A DNA stretch of 64,000 nt from Membranihabitans maritimus (GTDB taxonomy: Bacteria > Bacteroidota > Bacteroidia > Chitinophagales > Saprospiraceae). Positions 1 through 9,218 of this stretch are shown here, piece by piece. Positions within the stretch are counted from its first letter, which is position 1. Every line of letters begins with the position of its first letter. The position numbers and the translations under genes were made by a program. Under the pieces are notes generated by a model that searched no databases, was not told where the DNA came from, and saw nothing but the letters and a program-made list of their open reading frames with translations. The stretch is taken from NCBI RefSeq assembly GCF_021729145.1, contig NZ_JAJSLW010000016.1:63397-127396 (forward strand), given 5' to 3'.

Positions 1-203
1 AAATTTCTGCGTGTAACCATTTCAACTGTTTATTGTATCAATCATTTACTCCCTTAGATCTCAGGGCAAACCTCCTCTTTATACTTGTGGTCTCCCTCCC
101 TGGAGCTCGGGAATTTTCTTTCATGGGTTAAAAATGATATATCCCCGTCCTATTCAATAGGTATTAGCGAAGGTAAAAGCACAAAGCAAGAAAAACAAAG
201 ATC
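1..203. other. Intergenic, left edge
   Basis: No open frame of note and no recognisable RNA gene or repeat. It lies downstream of the minus-strand DoxX gene and contains a moderately GC-richer patch around 85-120, but no convincing hairpin followed by a T-run. Nothing further can be supported. Confidence 0.4.
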
Positions 204-596
204 TCATTGATCCTGCCACGAATCTATGCTCAAAGTATCATCACCAAGGTAATGTAACAGCAGTGCAAAAAAAGCCGAATGAATCAACTGAGATGGAATG
301 GCTCCCCAGTTTTCTATCATAGAACTACCAAATATTAAAATGACCATTATAAATCCCCCTGTTACCAGTGCTTTCCGCGTCCATAATCCAATGATCAACA
401 AAATACCAACGATTAATTCTGCAAAAGGTAAGACATAACTAAATGGTAATACAATTATTTCTGGTAGCATTGATTCCTCAAAATTTGATACCATCCCATC
501 ACTAAAAGCTTTCAATTTGAAGATTCGTACAAAACCATGCCCCAGCATACTCATTCCGACGGAAAGACGTAATATCAGATAACTATATGTATTCAT
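204..596 (-). CDS. DoxX family inner-membrane protein
   Basis: A 130-residue protein with four hydrophobic segments, beginning directly with a membrane helix (RLSVGMSMLGHGFVRIFKL) and containing the PFAELIVGILLIIGLWTRKA stretch typical of the DoxX/SURF4-like superfamily. Length and the loop between helices 1 and 2 fit this family. Members sit in the inner membrane; some are linked to thiol or redox homeostasis, but the exact substrate is unknown. The gene is monocistronic or weakly coupled to the upstream minus-strand hydrolase at 639-1271, with a 42-bp gap. The family call is firm; a specific function cannot be given. Confidence 0.8.
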   Translation of the reverse strand: MNTYSYLILRLSVGMSMLGHGFVRIFKLKAFSDGMVSNFEESMLPEIIVLPFSYVLPFAELIVGILLIIGLWTRKALVTGGFIMVILIFGSSMIENWGAIPSQLIHSAFFALLLHYLGDDTLSIDSWQDQ

Positions 597-638
597 TCCT
601 CATAATTTTTCAAAATCATCCAAACTCTCAAAATAATG

Positions 639-1271
639 TCAGTTATAATTACCATTTGCCCATTCGATTACCGGCTGGATCCATACTTTCAAGGCCTTGA
701 ATAAAAATCCATGTGCCATCCCTGTGTTCAACTCTATTTCCAAAAAATGGTTGATTTCACAGGTAGAATTTTTCTTTCTTTCCATTGCGGAAACGCCATA
801 AGGGTCTGTTTTCTCATAAATAGTCAAAATATTACCACAATAATTGATCTCGGGTATTTCTTCAAGGTCTGCATCTCTAAAACTGGCCACGAATACAAAA
901 TTCAGGTCTGGATTCCTGGCTAAAGTAGAAACATACTGGGCGATGTACCCTCCTTTGGAAGTCCCTACGACGGTAATATTGTGCGGAAGGACTCCATTCT
1001 CAATTAAACGGTTTATTTCCTCCACCATTCCGATGGCATATTCTCGGGCATTTACATTCCCGTTTCTTTTTTCACTGATCACATGAAATCCCGCTGCCTC
1101 AAATTCGGACAGGATCTCTTCGTACTCCGTCCTACCATAGACAGGGTGTAATTCACTCAAATCATGCGTTTCTAAAAACCGGTTGTGAAGAAAAAAAATA
1201 TAACGTTCATCTTCTTCCTGCCCAAAAGTAAGTAAGATATAGCAACAAATGAGTTTTACAATAAGATTCAT
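639..1271 (-). CDS. Alpha/beta hydrolase-like protein
   Basis: A 210-residue protein with a short hydrophobic N-terminus (MNLIVKLICCYILLTFGQ) that may be a signal peptide. A nucleophile-elbow motif GTSKGG puts a serine at about residue 105, after a strand VVGTS. An aspartate near 156 (EKTDPYG) and a histidine near 187 (GMAHGF) are placed to complete a Ser-Asp-His triad. The substrate is unknown; small exported esterase or lipase-like enzymes of this type are common in Bacteroidota. It lies between the DoxX gene and the DUF6807 lipoprotein on the same strand. Confidence in the fold is moderate and in a specific reaction low. Confidence 0.6.
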   Translation of the reverse strand: MNLIVKLICCYILLTFGQEEDERYIFFLHNRFLETHDLSELHPVYGRTEYEEILSEFEAAGFHVISEKRNGNVNAREYAIGMVEEINRLIENGVLPHNITVVGTSKGGYIAQYVSTLARNPDLNFVFVASFRDADLEEIPEINYCGNILTIYEKTDPYGVSAMERKKNSTCEINHFLEIELNTGMAHGFLFKALKVWIQPVIEWANGNYN

Positions 1272-1381
1272 TCCCTGGTAACGAAAACTATTACTATAAA
1301 AATACTTGTTACTAATTATAATTTTCCACTTACTCTTAGCCTATGCATTTACATAAGACAAAAGGTAAATTTCCCATTCCT

Positions 1382-2452
1382 TTATTTTCCGGTAAACTCT
1401 TTGTAGATCAAATTAATATCATCTTCCCCTAATTTACTACCAGAATGAATGATAATACGGTGTTTGAATGTAACTGACTCTTGGGGATTCATTTTGAAAT
1501 TCAACTCCATGTCCCCATCAGAAAACACTTTCTGCCCCAGAGGATTAGCGGCGAACAGTCCATACCCCCTGGCATGCCAAAATGTAGGATAACCTACATT
1601 GTCGGGATGATCCATAATAGTTATAGAAACAGGATCACCTTCTATCTCACTGTGAAGTTGCATCCAGTCAGCCCGGGTTCCCCACACTTCACCTCCGGTA
1701 ATCCCTTCACTGGAAAGATAATCGCCTTTCACCTTCGAATTATCCAACTTTTCAACCGTAGTTGGATTACCTTGTGCATCAGTAAATATAGCAGGGCTAT
1801 CAGAAGGTAATTCCAATGCCCGGGTGACACGAACTCCAATCATACCTTCTTTATTATCATTAAAGCTTACTTCCTCGTCTCGTGTTTTCAATGTTGTAAT
1901 TCGATCAATATATCTTCCCTTTTCATTTTCAGAAAAGCGAAATATAGTATTTTCATCCAAAAGAACGGTTCCATCCGGGGCCCTCCATTCCATAGTGGCT
2001 GTAAATTGGTTGTCTTTCACTTCTTCAATACCCGTATGAACGATCGTACCATAATGTTCTTTTTTTTCTTCGGGAATGGCTTCTGAATTATTCCAAAAAT
2101 CCAATCCATTTACATCTCCATAATTAAACCACAGGCCCACGTGATGGGGATGGTCCACTCTTTCACCTTCTTTAGGCATCAAAGGAAATCCCCGTGTCAA
2201 TACCTTCCCTGTTTTAGTAACTAGCGGATATAAAACGGGTTTGGCAATATCCTCCGGGTATATATAAGATGTAAAAAGCTCTCCTCCCATTTCAACATCT
2301 ATCCGCTTTTCATCCTTTTTCTCAATTATTTCCACGTTGGGGACTTTACTTTCATTATGACTATCATCAGACATTTGTTCTCCATTATTATTACACGAAA
2401 ACGCAAACAAGATGTTTGCCGATAACAAAAAAGTTGTGATTTTCTTCTTCAT
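1382..2452 (-). CDS. DUF6807/PmoA-like lipoprotein
   Basis: A 356-residue protein with a lipoprotein signal peptide (ILFAFSC, cysteine at about residue 20), so probably anchored in the periplasm or outer membrane. The body carries hallmarks of the family annotated PmoA-like/DUF6807: DHPHHVGLWFNYGDVNGLDFW, a following GTIVHTG, and a C-terminal FKHRIIIHSG strand. Despite the historical name it is not linked to methane oxidation; in Bacteroidota and Planctomycetota these genes accompany sugar dehydrogenases and isomerases, as here with the divergent Gfo/Idh/MocA gene at 2677 and the TIM barrel at 3701. A role in carbohydrate catabolism is inferred from this context. Confidence 0.8.
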   Translation of the reverse strand: MKKKITTFLLSANILFAFSCNNNGEQMSDDSHNESKVPNVEIIEKKDEKRIDVEMGGELFTSYIYPEDIAKPVLYPLVTKTGKVLTRGFPLMPKEGERVDHPHHVGLWFNYGDVNGLDFWNNSEAIPEEKKEHYGTIVHTGIEEVKDNQFTATMEWRAPDGTVLLDENTIFRFSENEKGRYIDRITTLKTRDEEVSFNDNKEGMIGVRVTRALELPSDSPAIFTDAQGNPTTVEKLDNSKVKGDYLSSEGITGGEVWGTRADWMQLHSEIEGDPVSITIMDHPDNVGYPTFWHARGYGLFAANPLGQKVFSDGDMELNFKMNPQESVTFKHRIIIHSGSKLGEDDINLIYKEFTGK

Positions 2453-2676
2453 TCTATTCTATTACTTTTTGAAATTCTATATTTATCCTCTGCGCCTAAA
2501 AACACATTGGGAGCAGGAATCTATTATTGCCCCATGAAAATAAGGGTTTGAGTAACGAATCTAAAATTATATTGCATATTATTTTCCACATATTTTATAT
2601 GGCTTAAATTCTAAAAAGAATATTGTCATTCTTAGGAATTTTTAATAATATAGCACGGCCTAAAAAATGAATACGT
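2453..2676. promoter_or_regulatory. Divergent promoter region
   Basis: A 224-bp AT-rich spacer between the minus-strand DUF6807 gene and the plus-strand Gfo/Idh/MocA gene must contain both promoters. I could not assign a clean TAnnTTTG box or an operator, so only the regulatory role by position is claimed. Confidence 0.4.
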
Positions 2677-3696
2677 ATGAAAAATGTAAATTTTGCAATT
2701 ATTGGTACCGGTTCCATTGTCGAACTCCATATAGAATCAATCAAGGAAATAGATAATGCGACTGTAGTGGCATTGTGTAGTTCGAATGAAGCCCGGGCAA
2801 AGGAGGCCGAAGAGAAATATAATATTCCCTGTTATTCCAGTCTTGCATCCCTTTTTGCCAATGAAAAAATAGATGCAATAAGTATTTGTACATATAGTGG
2901 AAATCATTTAGAACCATGTGTAGAAGCTGCAAAAAGGGGGATTCATGTCATTACAGAAAAACCATTGGAAGTAACGCTTGACAGAGCAGATCAAATGATT
3001 AATGCATGTAAGGAAAACAATGTAAAATTTGCCTGTATTTTTCAGAGCAGGTTTAAACCTGATTACCTAAAATTGAAATCGGCAATTGAAGACGGGAAAT
3101 TAGGTAAATTAATCCTGGGCAATGCATATATAAAGTGGTTTCGTTCTGAAGATTATTACGCCGGAAGTAACTGGCGCGGCACCATGAAAGGTGATGGAGG
3201 AGCAGCTTTGATAAACCAGGGAATTCATACTATTGATCTATTGTTGTCTTTAATGGGTGATGTCAAATCAATTGTAGGGAAAGTAAAAACGACTCTGCAC
3301 GATATTGAAGGAGAGGATCTTGGAGTCGCAATACTGGATTTTCAAAATGGCGCAACAGGTGTAATAGAGGGCAGTACAGCCCTTTATCCCGGATACCCGG
3401 AAAGGCTTGAAATATATGGTGAACATGGAAGTGTGATACTGGAAGGAGGTAAAATAACCTCCTGGAATTTAAAAGGTGATACAACAAAGGCCAGTTCACC
3501 TCAAGAATCTGATTCAGGTTCTTCAGACCCAATGAGTATAAGCTATAAATATCATAAGTTACAATTATCCGATTTTGTCGAATCAATCATCCATGATAAA
3601 AAGCCGCTAATTACTGGAGAAGAAGGTCGACCAGCCCTTGAGGTAATTAAAACTATTTACAAATCTTCCGAATCTAATAGGGAAATAGAATTGTGA
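2677..3696 (+). CDS. Gfo/Idh/MocA family oxidoreductase
   Basis: A 339-residue NAD(P)-dependent dehydrogenase. The N-terminal Rossmann fold is marked by a GTGS turn near residues 10-13 and by the family signature EKPLEV at about 94-99. The C-terminal alpha/beta domain begins after KFACIFQSRF and includes GDGGAALINQGIHTIDLLL, which carries the conserved histidine of the catalytic region. Length is normal. Members oxidise or epimerise sugars, inositols or uronates; the substrate cannot be read from sequence. It is convergent with the TIM-barrel gene ending at 3701 (4-bp gap) and divergent from the DUF6807 gene, so the three probably act in one catabolic route. Confidence 0.88.
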   Translation: MKNVNFAIIGTGSIVELHIESIKEIDNATVVALCSSNEARAKEAEEKYNIPCYSSLASLFANEKIDAISICTYSGNHLEPCVEAAKRGIHVITEKPLEVTLDRADQMINACKENNVKFACIFQSRFKPDYLKLKSAIEDGKLGKLILGNAYIKWFRSEDYYAGSNWRGTMKGDGGAALINQGIHTIDLLLSLMGDVKSIVGKVKTTLHDIEGEDLGVAILDFQNGATGVIEGSTALYPGYPERLEIYGEHGSVILEGGKITSWNLKGDTTKASSPQESDSGSSDPMSISYKYHKLQLSDFVESIIHDKKPLITGEEGRPALEVIKTIYKSSESNREIEL

Positions 3697-3700
3697 AACA

Positions 3701-4597
3701 TTAATACTTTCCCTTAAGCATTTTCTTAAAGATTTTGTGTTGCTCTTTCATAGCCACGACCCTGTCTGCTGGATCTGTTCTACATTCCAACAAGATCCAT
3801 CCATTATAGTCCATCTCCACAAACAGGTTCATCAGATCCTGATAAGGATATTCTCCTACGTTCAATTCTCTTACGTGTACGGTATCCCCAAAACGACCTT
3901 TAACCAAATTGAAATTCTCTTTAAGTCCACCATCCATTAAATCTTCATCATTACAATTCCAGCATACCGTGGCATTAGGATGATCAGCTACATCAAAAAT
4001 AGCCTTCATAACAGGCAATCGCTGTGTTTTTCTTCCGTGGACTTCCACACGGATTTGTTGTCCGTATTCAGCACCAAAGGCAGCTACTTCATTGAGTGAT
4101 TTACCGATTTGCTCAATAGTTTTTTCTTTTGAAACACCTTCAGGTAAAGTATTTGGCTTTACTTTGACACCGGTAGCTCCAATATCGTGACTAAGTTTTA
4201 TAAATTCTTTTGTCTTCTCAATGGATTCCCGCAAAACACTCTGATCTGTATGGTGGTAGTCTTGATTGGTTCCCATACCAAGACATTCTACTTTACTACC
4301 CTCAAATTTCATTTTTACCTCTTTTCGCTCTGGCATCGTCAGGCCGGTATGGACATTATGTGCATGTTCTACTCTTAGTTCGACTCCACCTAATTTTGCA
4401 TCCTCACAATTTTTTATAAGTGTATCCAGGTCCCAATCTTTACCCCATAAATATGTAACCAGTCCAAGTTTCATTTTACTTCTCCTGATGGCATTCAATT
4501 CCAGGAAAGAATTAGGCGTGATGACAGCACCTAAACCCGCCATAAATAAGGATTTATTAAAATTTCTTCGATCTTGCTTTTGGTTAAAATTTCTCAT
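3701..4597 (-). CDS. Sugar phosphate isomerase/epimerase-like TIM barrel
   Basis: A 298-residue protein of the xylose-isomerase-like TIM-barrel superfamily. The N-terminus (QDRRNFNKSLFMAGLGAVIT) resembles a twin-arginine-type signal with an RR pair and a hydrophobic stretch, so export is likely. Barrel strands are visible as KLGLVTYLW, GGVELRVEHAH, ATGVKVKPN, IRVEVHGR, NATVCWNCND and GWILLECR, with acidic and histidine residues at strand ends as expected for a divalent-metal site. Neighbours are a Gfo/Idh/MocA oxidoreductase and an esterase, consistent with extracytoplasmic sugar processing. The exact substrate is unknown. Confidence 0.78.
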   Translation of the reverse strand: MRNFNQKQDRRNFNKSLFMAGLGAVITPNSFLELNAIRRSKMKLGLVTYLWGKDWDLDTLIKNCEDAKLGGVELRVEHAHNVHTGLTMPERKEVKMKFEGSKVECLGMGTNQDYHHTDQSVLRESIEKTKEFIKLSHDIGATGVKVKPNTLPEGVSKEKTIEQIGKSLNEVAAFGAEYGQQIRVEVHGRKTQRLPVMKAIFDVADHPNATVCWNCNDEDLMDGGLKENFNLVKGRFGDTVHVRELNVGEYPYQDLMNLFVEMDYNGWILLECRTDPADRVVAMKEQHKIFKKMLKGKY

Positions 4598-4788
4598 TTA
4601 CTATATTATTAGTTTTTTGGGTTGAAAATAGTTCCTAAAATAGAAAATTAATCGCTTTTCGGCCCCTATATTGGTATTATATTTTGACAAATAAGCATAT
4701 TGAAAAGATCCATACCTGACATTTAAGTTTAAAATTAATTCAAGCACTCATTACATAAAACTATAAGTCAAATAGTTATAAATAAAAA

Positions 4789-5982
4789 TTATTTAAATCC
4801 TAAGTGCTCCATAATTTCCTGATCGCCAATAAGTGCATTTTCAGGTAGGTCATAATCGGGTCCAAATACTTTTAAGTCATCCATGGATAGTACCTCGACA
4901 AAATCCTCATTGACCGTTGGATTAAATTCAACAGCCCCTTTATTCAAATCCAAATGATGGGCAAAAAATGTATATACCGGTGCTCTCTTGGTATAGCCAT
5001 AATCATGCTTTTCTGCAGGTAAATGCACATTCGATGCCTTGTGCTCAGCATTATACAGTGAATAAACGCGTTGGATGTAAGGGTATTCTACTCTCGGTGT
5101 ATTAATCGTCCAATCTCCACCGTTGGAGATCAAAAGCAAGGGACGTGGGGCACACAAAGCTGCGACTTCCACATTATTAGTTTGAAAACTACCGGACTTG
5201 TGAATAGGCATACCGCTTTCGCATATACAACCGCCAAAGAAGTGGGCAGAAACCTGTACAACAGGTGCCGATGCTGTAATTCGATCGTCAATAGCTGTCA
5301 AAATAAATGTTTGAGTTCCACCTCCGGAGCCTCCTGTCATTCCCACTCTTGTTCCGTCCACATCATCCCGGGATAACAGGTAATCAAGAACCCGCTTACT
5401 ATTATATGTCTGAAGGAGCAAAGAAATAGGAATTCTATGATCAACTTGATGGGACTCTCCTCTTCCGACCATATCATAAGCAAAAACTATTGCACCCATT
5501 TTCGCCAACACAGCACACCTCTTTTGAACATCTTCTTTCAATCGTTTATCCATCATATGGCCGTGGGGACTAAGAATGGCAGGCATCTTATCAGTATTCC
5601 CTACCGGCCTGTAAATATTTCCTGTAATATAAAATCCCGGGAAACTCTCTATGGCTATATTTTCTACAATATAGCCATCCATTTCTCGTGTATTGTTAAT
5701 TATCGGATTGAACTGACCTTCGATATCAGGCATCTTATCGAATTGCATTCCACTCAGTAATTGCTCTTTAATAGCCATGGCCCTTTCTTCCCAGGAATCC
5801 AAATCGTCCCAGGTAGAAGCAAATTCTTTCATTTTAATATTTGCCTCATCTTCTGTCCAATAATGACCCTGACAAAGCTCTGAATTTTGCCCTTTCAATA
5901 ATGGCAATGCAAATAAAACTAAAATATATATCCCTATGTTTCTTATATAGGGTACCCTTGAATTGGGAATTTCCATATGCAA
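4789..5982 (-). CDS. Secreted acetyl-xylan-esterase-like hydrolase
   Basis: A 397-residue alpha/beta hydrolase. An N-terminal hydrophobic segment (IRNIGIYILVLFALPLLKGQ) is a signal peptide or anchor. The nucleophile elbow GGSGGG places the serine at about residue 219, with ISNGGDW (Asp about 290) and AEKHDYGY (His about 326) as the probable acid and base. The preceding YDMVGRGES and SPHGH motifs fit the large AXE1/DUF-type esterases that deacetylate plant or algal polysaccharides. It is transcribed with, but 191 bp upstream of, the TIM-barrel gene. Substrate is inferred from family only. Confidence 0.75.
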   Translation of the reverse strand: MHMEIPNSRVPYIRNIGIYILVLFALPLLKGQNSELCQGHYWTEDEANIKMKEFASTWDDLDSWEERAMAIKEQLLSGMQFDKMPDIEGQFNPIINNTREMDGYIVENIAIESFPGFYITGNIYRPVGNTDKMPAILSPHGHMMDKRLKEDVQKRCAVLAKMGAIVFAYDMVGRGESHQVDHRIPISLLLQTYNSKRVLDYLLSRDDVDGTRVGMTGGSGGGTQTFILTAIDDRITASAPVVQVSAHFFGGCICESGMPIHKSGSFQTNNVEVAALCAPRPLLLISNGGDWTINTPRVEYPYIQRVYSLYNAEHKASNVHLPAEKHDYGYTKRAPVYTFFAHHLDLNKGAVEFNPTVNEDFVEVLSMDDLKVFGPDYDLPENALIGDQEIMEHLGFK

Positions 5983-6077
5983 TACTTTTGATTATGAATT
6001 TTAATATAATTACTACATCCAACAAAATTTCCTACATAATCAAAAAACATATACTTTCTGAATTTTAAAACTACGAA

Positions 6078-6215
6078 TTAATCCTGAAATATTTTAAACA
6101 ATCCAAAAAATACCGCCAACCAAATTAATCCTTTAATCAAGAAAAACAAAAAAGCCCCCCACCCCATTCTTTTAAGCCACTTTATCATTTTATTTTCCGA
6201 TTTCTTCTCTTGCAT
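6078..6215 (-). CDS. Small single-pass membrane protein
   Basis: A short protein of about 45 residues, MQEKKSENKMIKWLKRMGWG followed by a long hydrophobic helix (AFLFFLIKGLIWLAVFFGLF). The frame extends upstream to 6263 but that would overlap the exonuclease gene; the internal ATG is preferred. Similar Bacteroidota proteins are often mislabelled as alanyl-tRNA synthetase; nothing here supports that. Function unknown, probably inner membrane. It lies 19 bp downstream of the exonuclease stop on the same strand and may be cotranscribed with it. Confidence 0.6.
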   Translation of the reverse strand: MQEKKSENKMIKWLKRMGWGAFLFFLIKGLIWLAVFFGLFKIFQD

Positions 6216-6234
6216 ATTCGTATAAAAATAGTTT

Positions 6235-6780
6235 TTAGAATGATTTAATGAACCAATTTCCAAAATATCTCTTAAAAATTTTCATCATATTCAAAGTATC
6301 CGGTATCGCGCGATGAGGCTGTCCATCAAATTCCATTCCTTCATTCAACAAAGCCTTCATTAGTCCCAATTTGGGTTTTTTCCCTTTCATTTCGGCATAC
6401 TGTCCTCTAAGATCAATATGATTTTGTATAAAGGATGCTTCATTCATATTCCTTTCACACTCCGCATCCAAAATTTTTCTATCAAAATTTCCCCATGAAA
6501 CAAAAATTGTATCTACATCAGGTTCTACCCACTCGTAAAAGTGGTCATATACTTCTTCAAAAAGTGGAGCCTCATTTATTTCTTCCTGGGAAATATTCGT
6601 AAGCGATTTGCAATAAAATGAAAGTTCGGGATTGATGCAGGGTAATACAAAAGATTGGAATTCACTGATGTGTTCATTAAATTGATCAACCTTCACCCCT
6701 CCTATTTCAATTACTTCCTGATCATGGTTACTGTGGTACCCATCCCAACACGTAGCTTCGATATCAAAAAGAATGTACAT
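6235..6780 (-). CDS. DEDDh 3'-5' exonuclease (ERI-1/RNase T-like)
   Basis: A 181-residue exonuclease-domain protein. All acidic metal ligands of a DEDDh nuclease are visible: D6 and E8 in FDIEAT, D100 in SWGNFDRKIL, and H156 with D161 in GQPHRAIPDTLN. The overall length with no extra domains fits the ERI-1-like group, which trims single-stranded 3' ends of RNA or DNA. It follows the acyltransferase gene on the minus strand with a 37-bp gap, so it may be the third gene of an engB-acyltransferase-exonuclease unit. The natural substrate is unknown. Confidence 0.85.
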   Translation of the reverse strand: MYILFDIEATCWDGYHSNHDQEVIEIGGVKVDQFNEHISEFQSFVLPCINPELSFYCKSLTNISQEEINEAPLFEEVYDHFYEWVEPDVDTIFVSWGNFDRKILDAECERNMNEASFIQNHIDLRGQYAEMKGKKPKLGLMKALLNEGMEFDGQPHRAIPDTLNMMKIFKRYFGNWFIKSF

Positions 6781-6817
6781 AACAAAAAATTATAGATTCA
6801 CCCAACGCCATGATTCT

Positions 6818-8536
6818 CTACTCTTCCTCAGTAAAAATTTCCTGAAAACGTTTTCGATCGTTTTCCGTAAATATATTTTTAAAATTATAATTGTCAATTC
6901 TATTGTGATAATAAAATAACAATTCCAGGTCATCACTTACGATCATACCGTCTTTCGAAAGTTTCAAAGGTTTTCTACTGTGATACAAACCTATGTTTGA
7001 TAACCCATTCATTAATATTTCCTCGGAAGTACCATCAAATTGACTTGAAAGTCTGAGTGCACCCTCCGCCTCCATCAAACGAAGCAGGTCCTTAAAAACC
7101 TCCATTTTTTCAATAAAAAAATCCCTGGGAATAAAAAAGTCCGATAAGGGCAACTTTAATAAACCATAGACATCCAGGTTGGAATAATATTTCATAAAAA
7201 TTTCGAAAGCCAGATAAGCAATCATGTGGCTCGACAAGATAACGTTGTCTCTTTTATAGCGTTCAATAATCCTATTTGCCAGTAGCTTTGTATACTCAGA
7301 TTCCCGCTGAACATCGGTATCAAGCTCATTATCGGAAGCAAAATAGTCTTTGATGTCAATTAAATTTCCGTTTTTGTCAATACTTCTTCCTTCCTCGTCC
7401 ACTTGATTACCAATAAAGTCCATAGGTTCTCCAAACGAACAAACTATTTCGGAACTTTTCGTGTAAAATTCCCAGATAAATTTGAAGATCTTACGCTTAC
7501 TTTTACCCAGGTCTTTTATAGATGTATATTTTTCCCTTCCCTGTATTGTCAGGTGTTGCCTAATTAAGGATTTGGCCTCCAATACAAAATGATAATCTAA
7601 TATTAAAGGAACGATATATACTTTTTGATCTCCATCATTAATACAGATATCTCTTTGCGCTTCGGTTATTGAGTTCAAAAGGCCCAACTTCAATTTTTCT
7701 TCACTTCTTCCCGACCTGCTGCGCGTCCCTCCGGGGAAAAACAAGTTATTCACCCCTGATTTAATAGATAGCGTCGACATAGCCTTTAGCGTCTCAAGAT
7801 AAATGGGATTCTTTTTTCTCCTGTCCACACGATAGGCTCCTAATCTGTTCATATAATAGGCCGCCGGACCAAAATTATAAAGGTTCAAACCCGCTCCATA
7901 GGAAAAAGCAGGGATCCCTAATTTGGTATCAACTACATATCCGATTAAAATACTATCGAGATTACTAAAATGAGTAGGAACTAAAATAATGGTTCCCTTT
8001 TCAGCCAGAGAACGGACTTTATCAATATTTCCATATACTTTCAAAGCATTGTATAATTCTTCTTTTTTTCCCCATATCTTCCAACTCTTTTTAAGTAAAT
8101 TTTCCCCGAGTAAAATATTAAACAATGCTGTTAGGAACTTCCGGGCAAAAAGAAAGGTCTTGGGTACGAAAGAACCAACGATTTCTTCAGAATATTTTTG
8201 GATAATTCTATAAACAGATTTCCGTTCAAATTCACGGAGTTTTTTCTTGCTCTTGTATCGCTTTGATTTCCCAAACCTACTTTTCATGCGGTTCCAATAA
8301 GCTTCATCATTAGGGGGATCAACTCTCCAGGGATTTCGCTTAATTCGTATTCGCTCCTGGTAAATGGTTTTTTCCAATAAATCTTCAAAATCAGCTTTAT
8401 ACTTATAGTGCAATTTTTTATAGGTATGGTTGACAAGACGATCTACGAACAAAGGTCTTTTTTCGCTAATTTCAAAGATTGGCCAATCTGTCAGGTCAGG
8501 CTTTATATGTTTGTATATCTTCTTGTTTTCCTTCAT
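6818..8536 (-). CDS. PlsB-like glycerol-3-phosphate/1-acylglycerol acyltransferase
   Basis: A 572-residue protein of the PlsC/PlsB acyltransferase superfamily. The catalytic H(X4)D box is seen as HFSNLD (residues 189-194), and the substrate-binding block as FFPGGTRSRSGRS (about 266-278). A basic N-terminal region of about 180 residues and a long C-terminal extension resemble bacterial PlsB-type enzymes, although the protein is shorter than the 800-residue E. coli PlsB. It probably acylates glycerol-3-phosphate or lysophosphatidate at the inner membrane in phospholipid synthesis. The start overlaps the engB stop by 4 bases (ATGA), showing translational coupling. Confidence 0.8.
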   Translation of the reverse strand: MKENKKIYKHIKPDLTDWPIFEISEKRPLFVDRLVNHTYKKLHYKYKADFEDLLEKTIYQERIRIKRNPWRVDPPNDEAYWNRMKSRFGKSKRYKSKKKLREFERKSVYRIIQKYSEEIVGSFVPKTFLFARKFLTALFNILLGENLLKKSWKIWGKKEELYNALKVYGNIDKVRSLAEKGTIILVPTHFSNLDSILIGYVVDTKLGIPAFSYGAGLNLYNFGPAAYYMNRLGAYRVDRRKKNPIYLETLKAMSTLSIKSGVNNLFFPGGTRSRSGRSEEKLKLGLLNSITEAQRDICINDGDQKVYIVPLILDYHFVLEAKSLIRQHLTIQGREKYTSIKDLGKSKRKIFKFIWEFYTKSSEIVCSFGEPMDFIGNQVDEEGRSIDKNGNLIDIKDYFASDNELDTDVQRESEYTKLLANRIIERYKRDNVILSSHMIAYLAFEIFMKYYSNLDVYGLLKLPLSDFFIPRDFFIEKMEVFKDLLRLMEAEGALRLSSQFDGTSEEILMNGLSNIGLYHSRKPLKLSKDGMIVSDDLELLFYYHNRIDNYNFKNIFTENDRKRFQEIFTEEE

Positions 8537-9135
8537 ATTTTGGAAGAATCATTAGCCAGATTCATTAAAAAACTTAAAACTTCCTTTTTACCGGTTTGGG
8601 AAATAGCTGAGGTAATAAATGCTGGCGGCAGTTCCTCCCAGAAGTTCAATAGTTCTTTTTTAAACTTTCTAATATTATCAGATACTTTTCGTTGTTTGGA
8701 TTTGTCCGATTTGGTAAAGATAATGGCAAAAGGAACCTTGTTCTCTCCAAACCAGTTAATTTGTTCCAGGTCTAATTTTTGAGGGCTAATATTCGAATCT
8801 ATTAAAACAAATACACATTCCAGGCTTTTTCGTTCCAAAAAATATCTCTTTGTCATTGTATCCCATGCGGCTCTTTGTTTTTTTGAATGACGGGCATACC
8901 CATATCCAGGCAAATCTACTAAATAATATAAGTCATCCACAGTAAAATAATTAATAGACTGTGTTTTCCCCGGTTGTTTTGATACATAGGCCAGATCTTT
9001 CCTTCCAAATAGCATATTGATAAGAGAAGATTTACCTACATTTGACCTACCTGTGAAGGCAAATTCAGGATATTTTTCAGGGGGGCAAACAGAAACATCT
9101 TGAAAACTGTCTAAATAAGATATCTTCCCGGACAT
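8533..9135 (-). CDS. engB: Ribosome biogenesis GTPase EngB (YihA/YsxC)
   Basis: A 200-residue TRAFAC GTPase. G1 is GRSNVGKSS (residues 29-37), G3 is DLPGYGYA (from about 74), G4 is TKSD (141-144), and an SA pair late in the protein fits G5. Length and the AWDTMTKRYFLER region match EngB, which is needed for large ribosomal subunit assembly. The gene heads a minus-strand unit with the acyltransferase, sharing an ATGA overlap. A TAnnTTTG-type box lies on the same strand at 9183-9190. Identification is firm. Confidence 0.95.
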   Translation of the reverse strand: MSGKISYLDSFQDVSVCPPEKYPEFAFTGRSNVGKSSLINMLFGRKDLAYVSKQPGKTQSINYFTVDDLYYLVDLPGYGYARHSKKQRAAWDTMTKRYFLERKSLECVFVLIDSNISPQKLDLEQINWFGENKVPFAIIFTKSDKSKQRKVSDNIRKFKKELLNFWEELPPAFITSAISQTGKKEVLSFLMNLANDSSKI

Positions 9136-9182
9136 ATTACTGTTAATATTCGTTAAATAAGAATTCGTTTAAATTATCCGGT

Positions 9183-9190
9183 CAAAGTTA
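9183..9190 (-). promoter_or_regulatory. Probable -7 box for engB (TAACTTTG)
   Basis: Read on the minus strand the octamer is TAACTTTG, an exact match to the Bacteroidota TAnnTTTG -7 consensus, about 48 bases upstream of the engB start. A T-rich stretch occupies the expected -33 area. Assigned from consensus and position only. Confidence 0.45.
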
Positions 9191-9218
9191 TTAGTTATAA
9201 TATAAAAACTAAGAAATC

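Noticed and set aside
1382..2452. Methane monooxygenase subunit
   Set aside because: The PmoA-like name is historical; there is a lipoprotein signal, no membrane helices of a particulate monooxygenase and a sugar-metabolism context.
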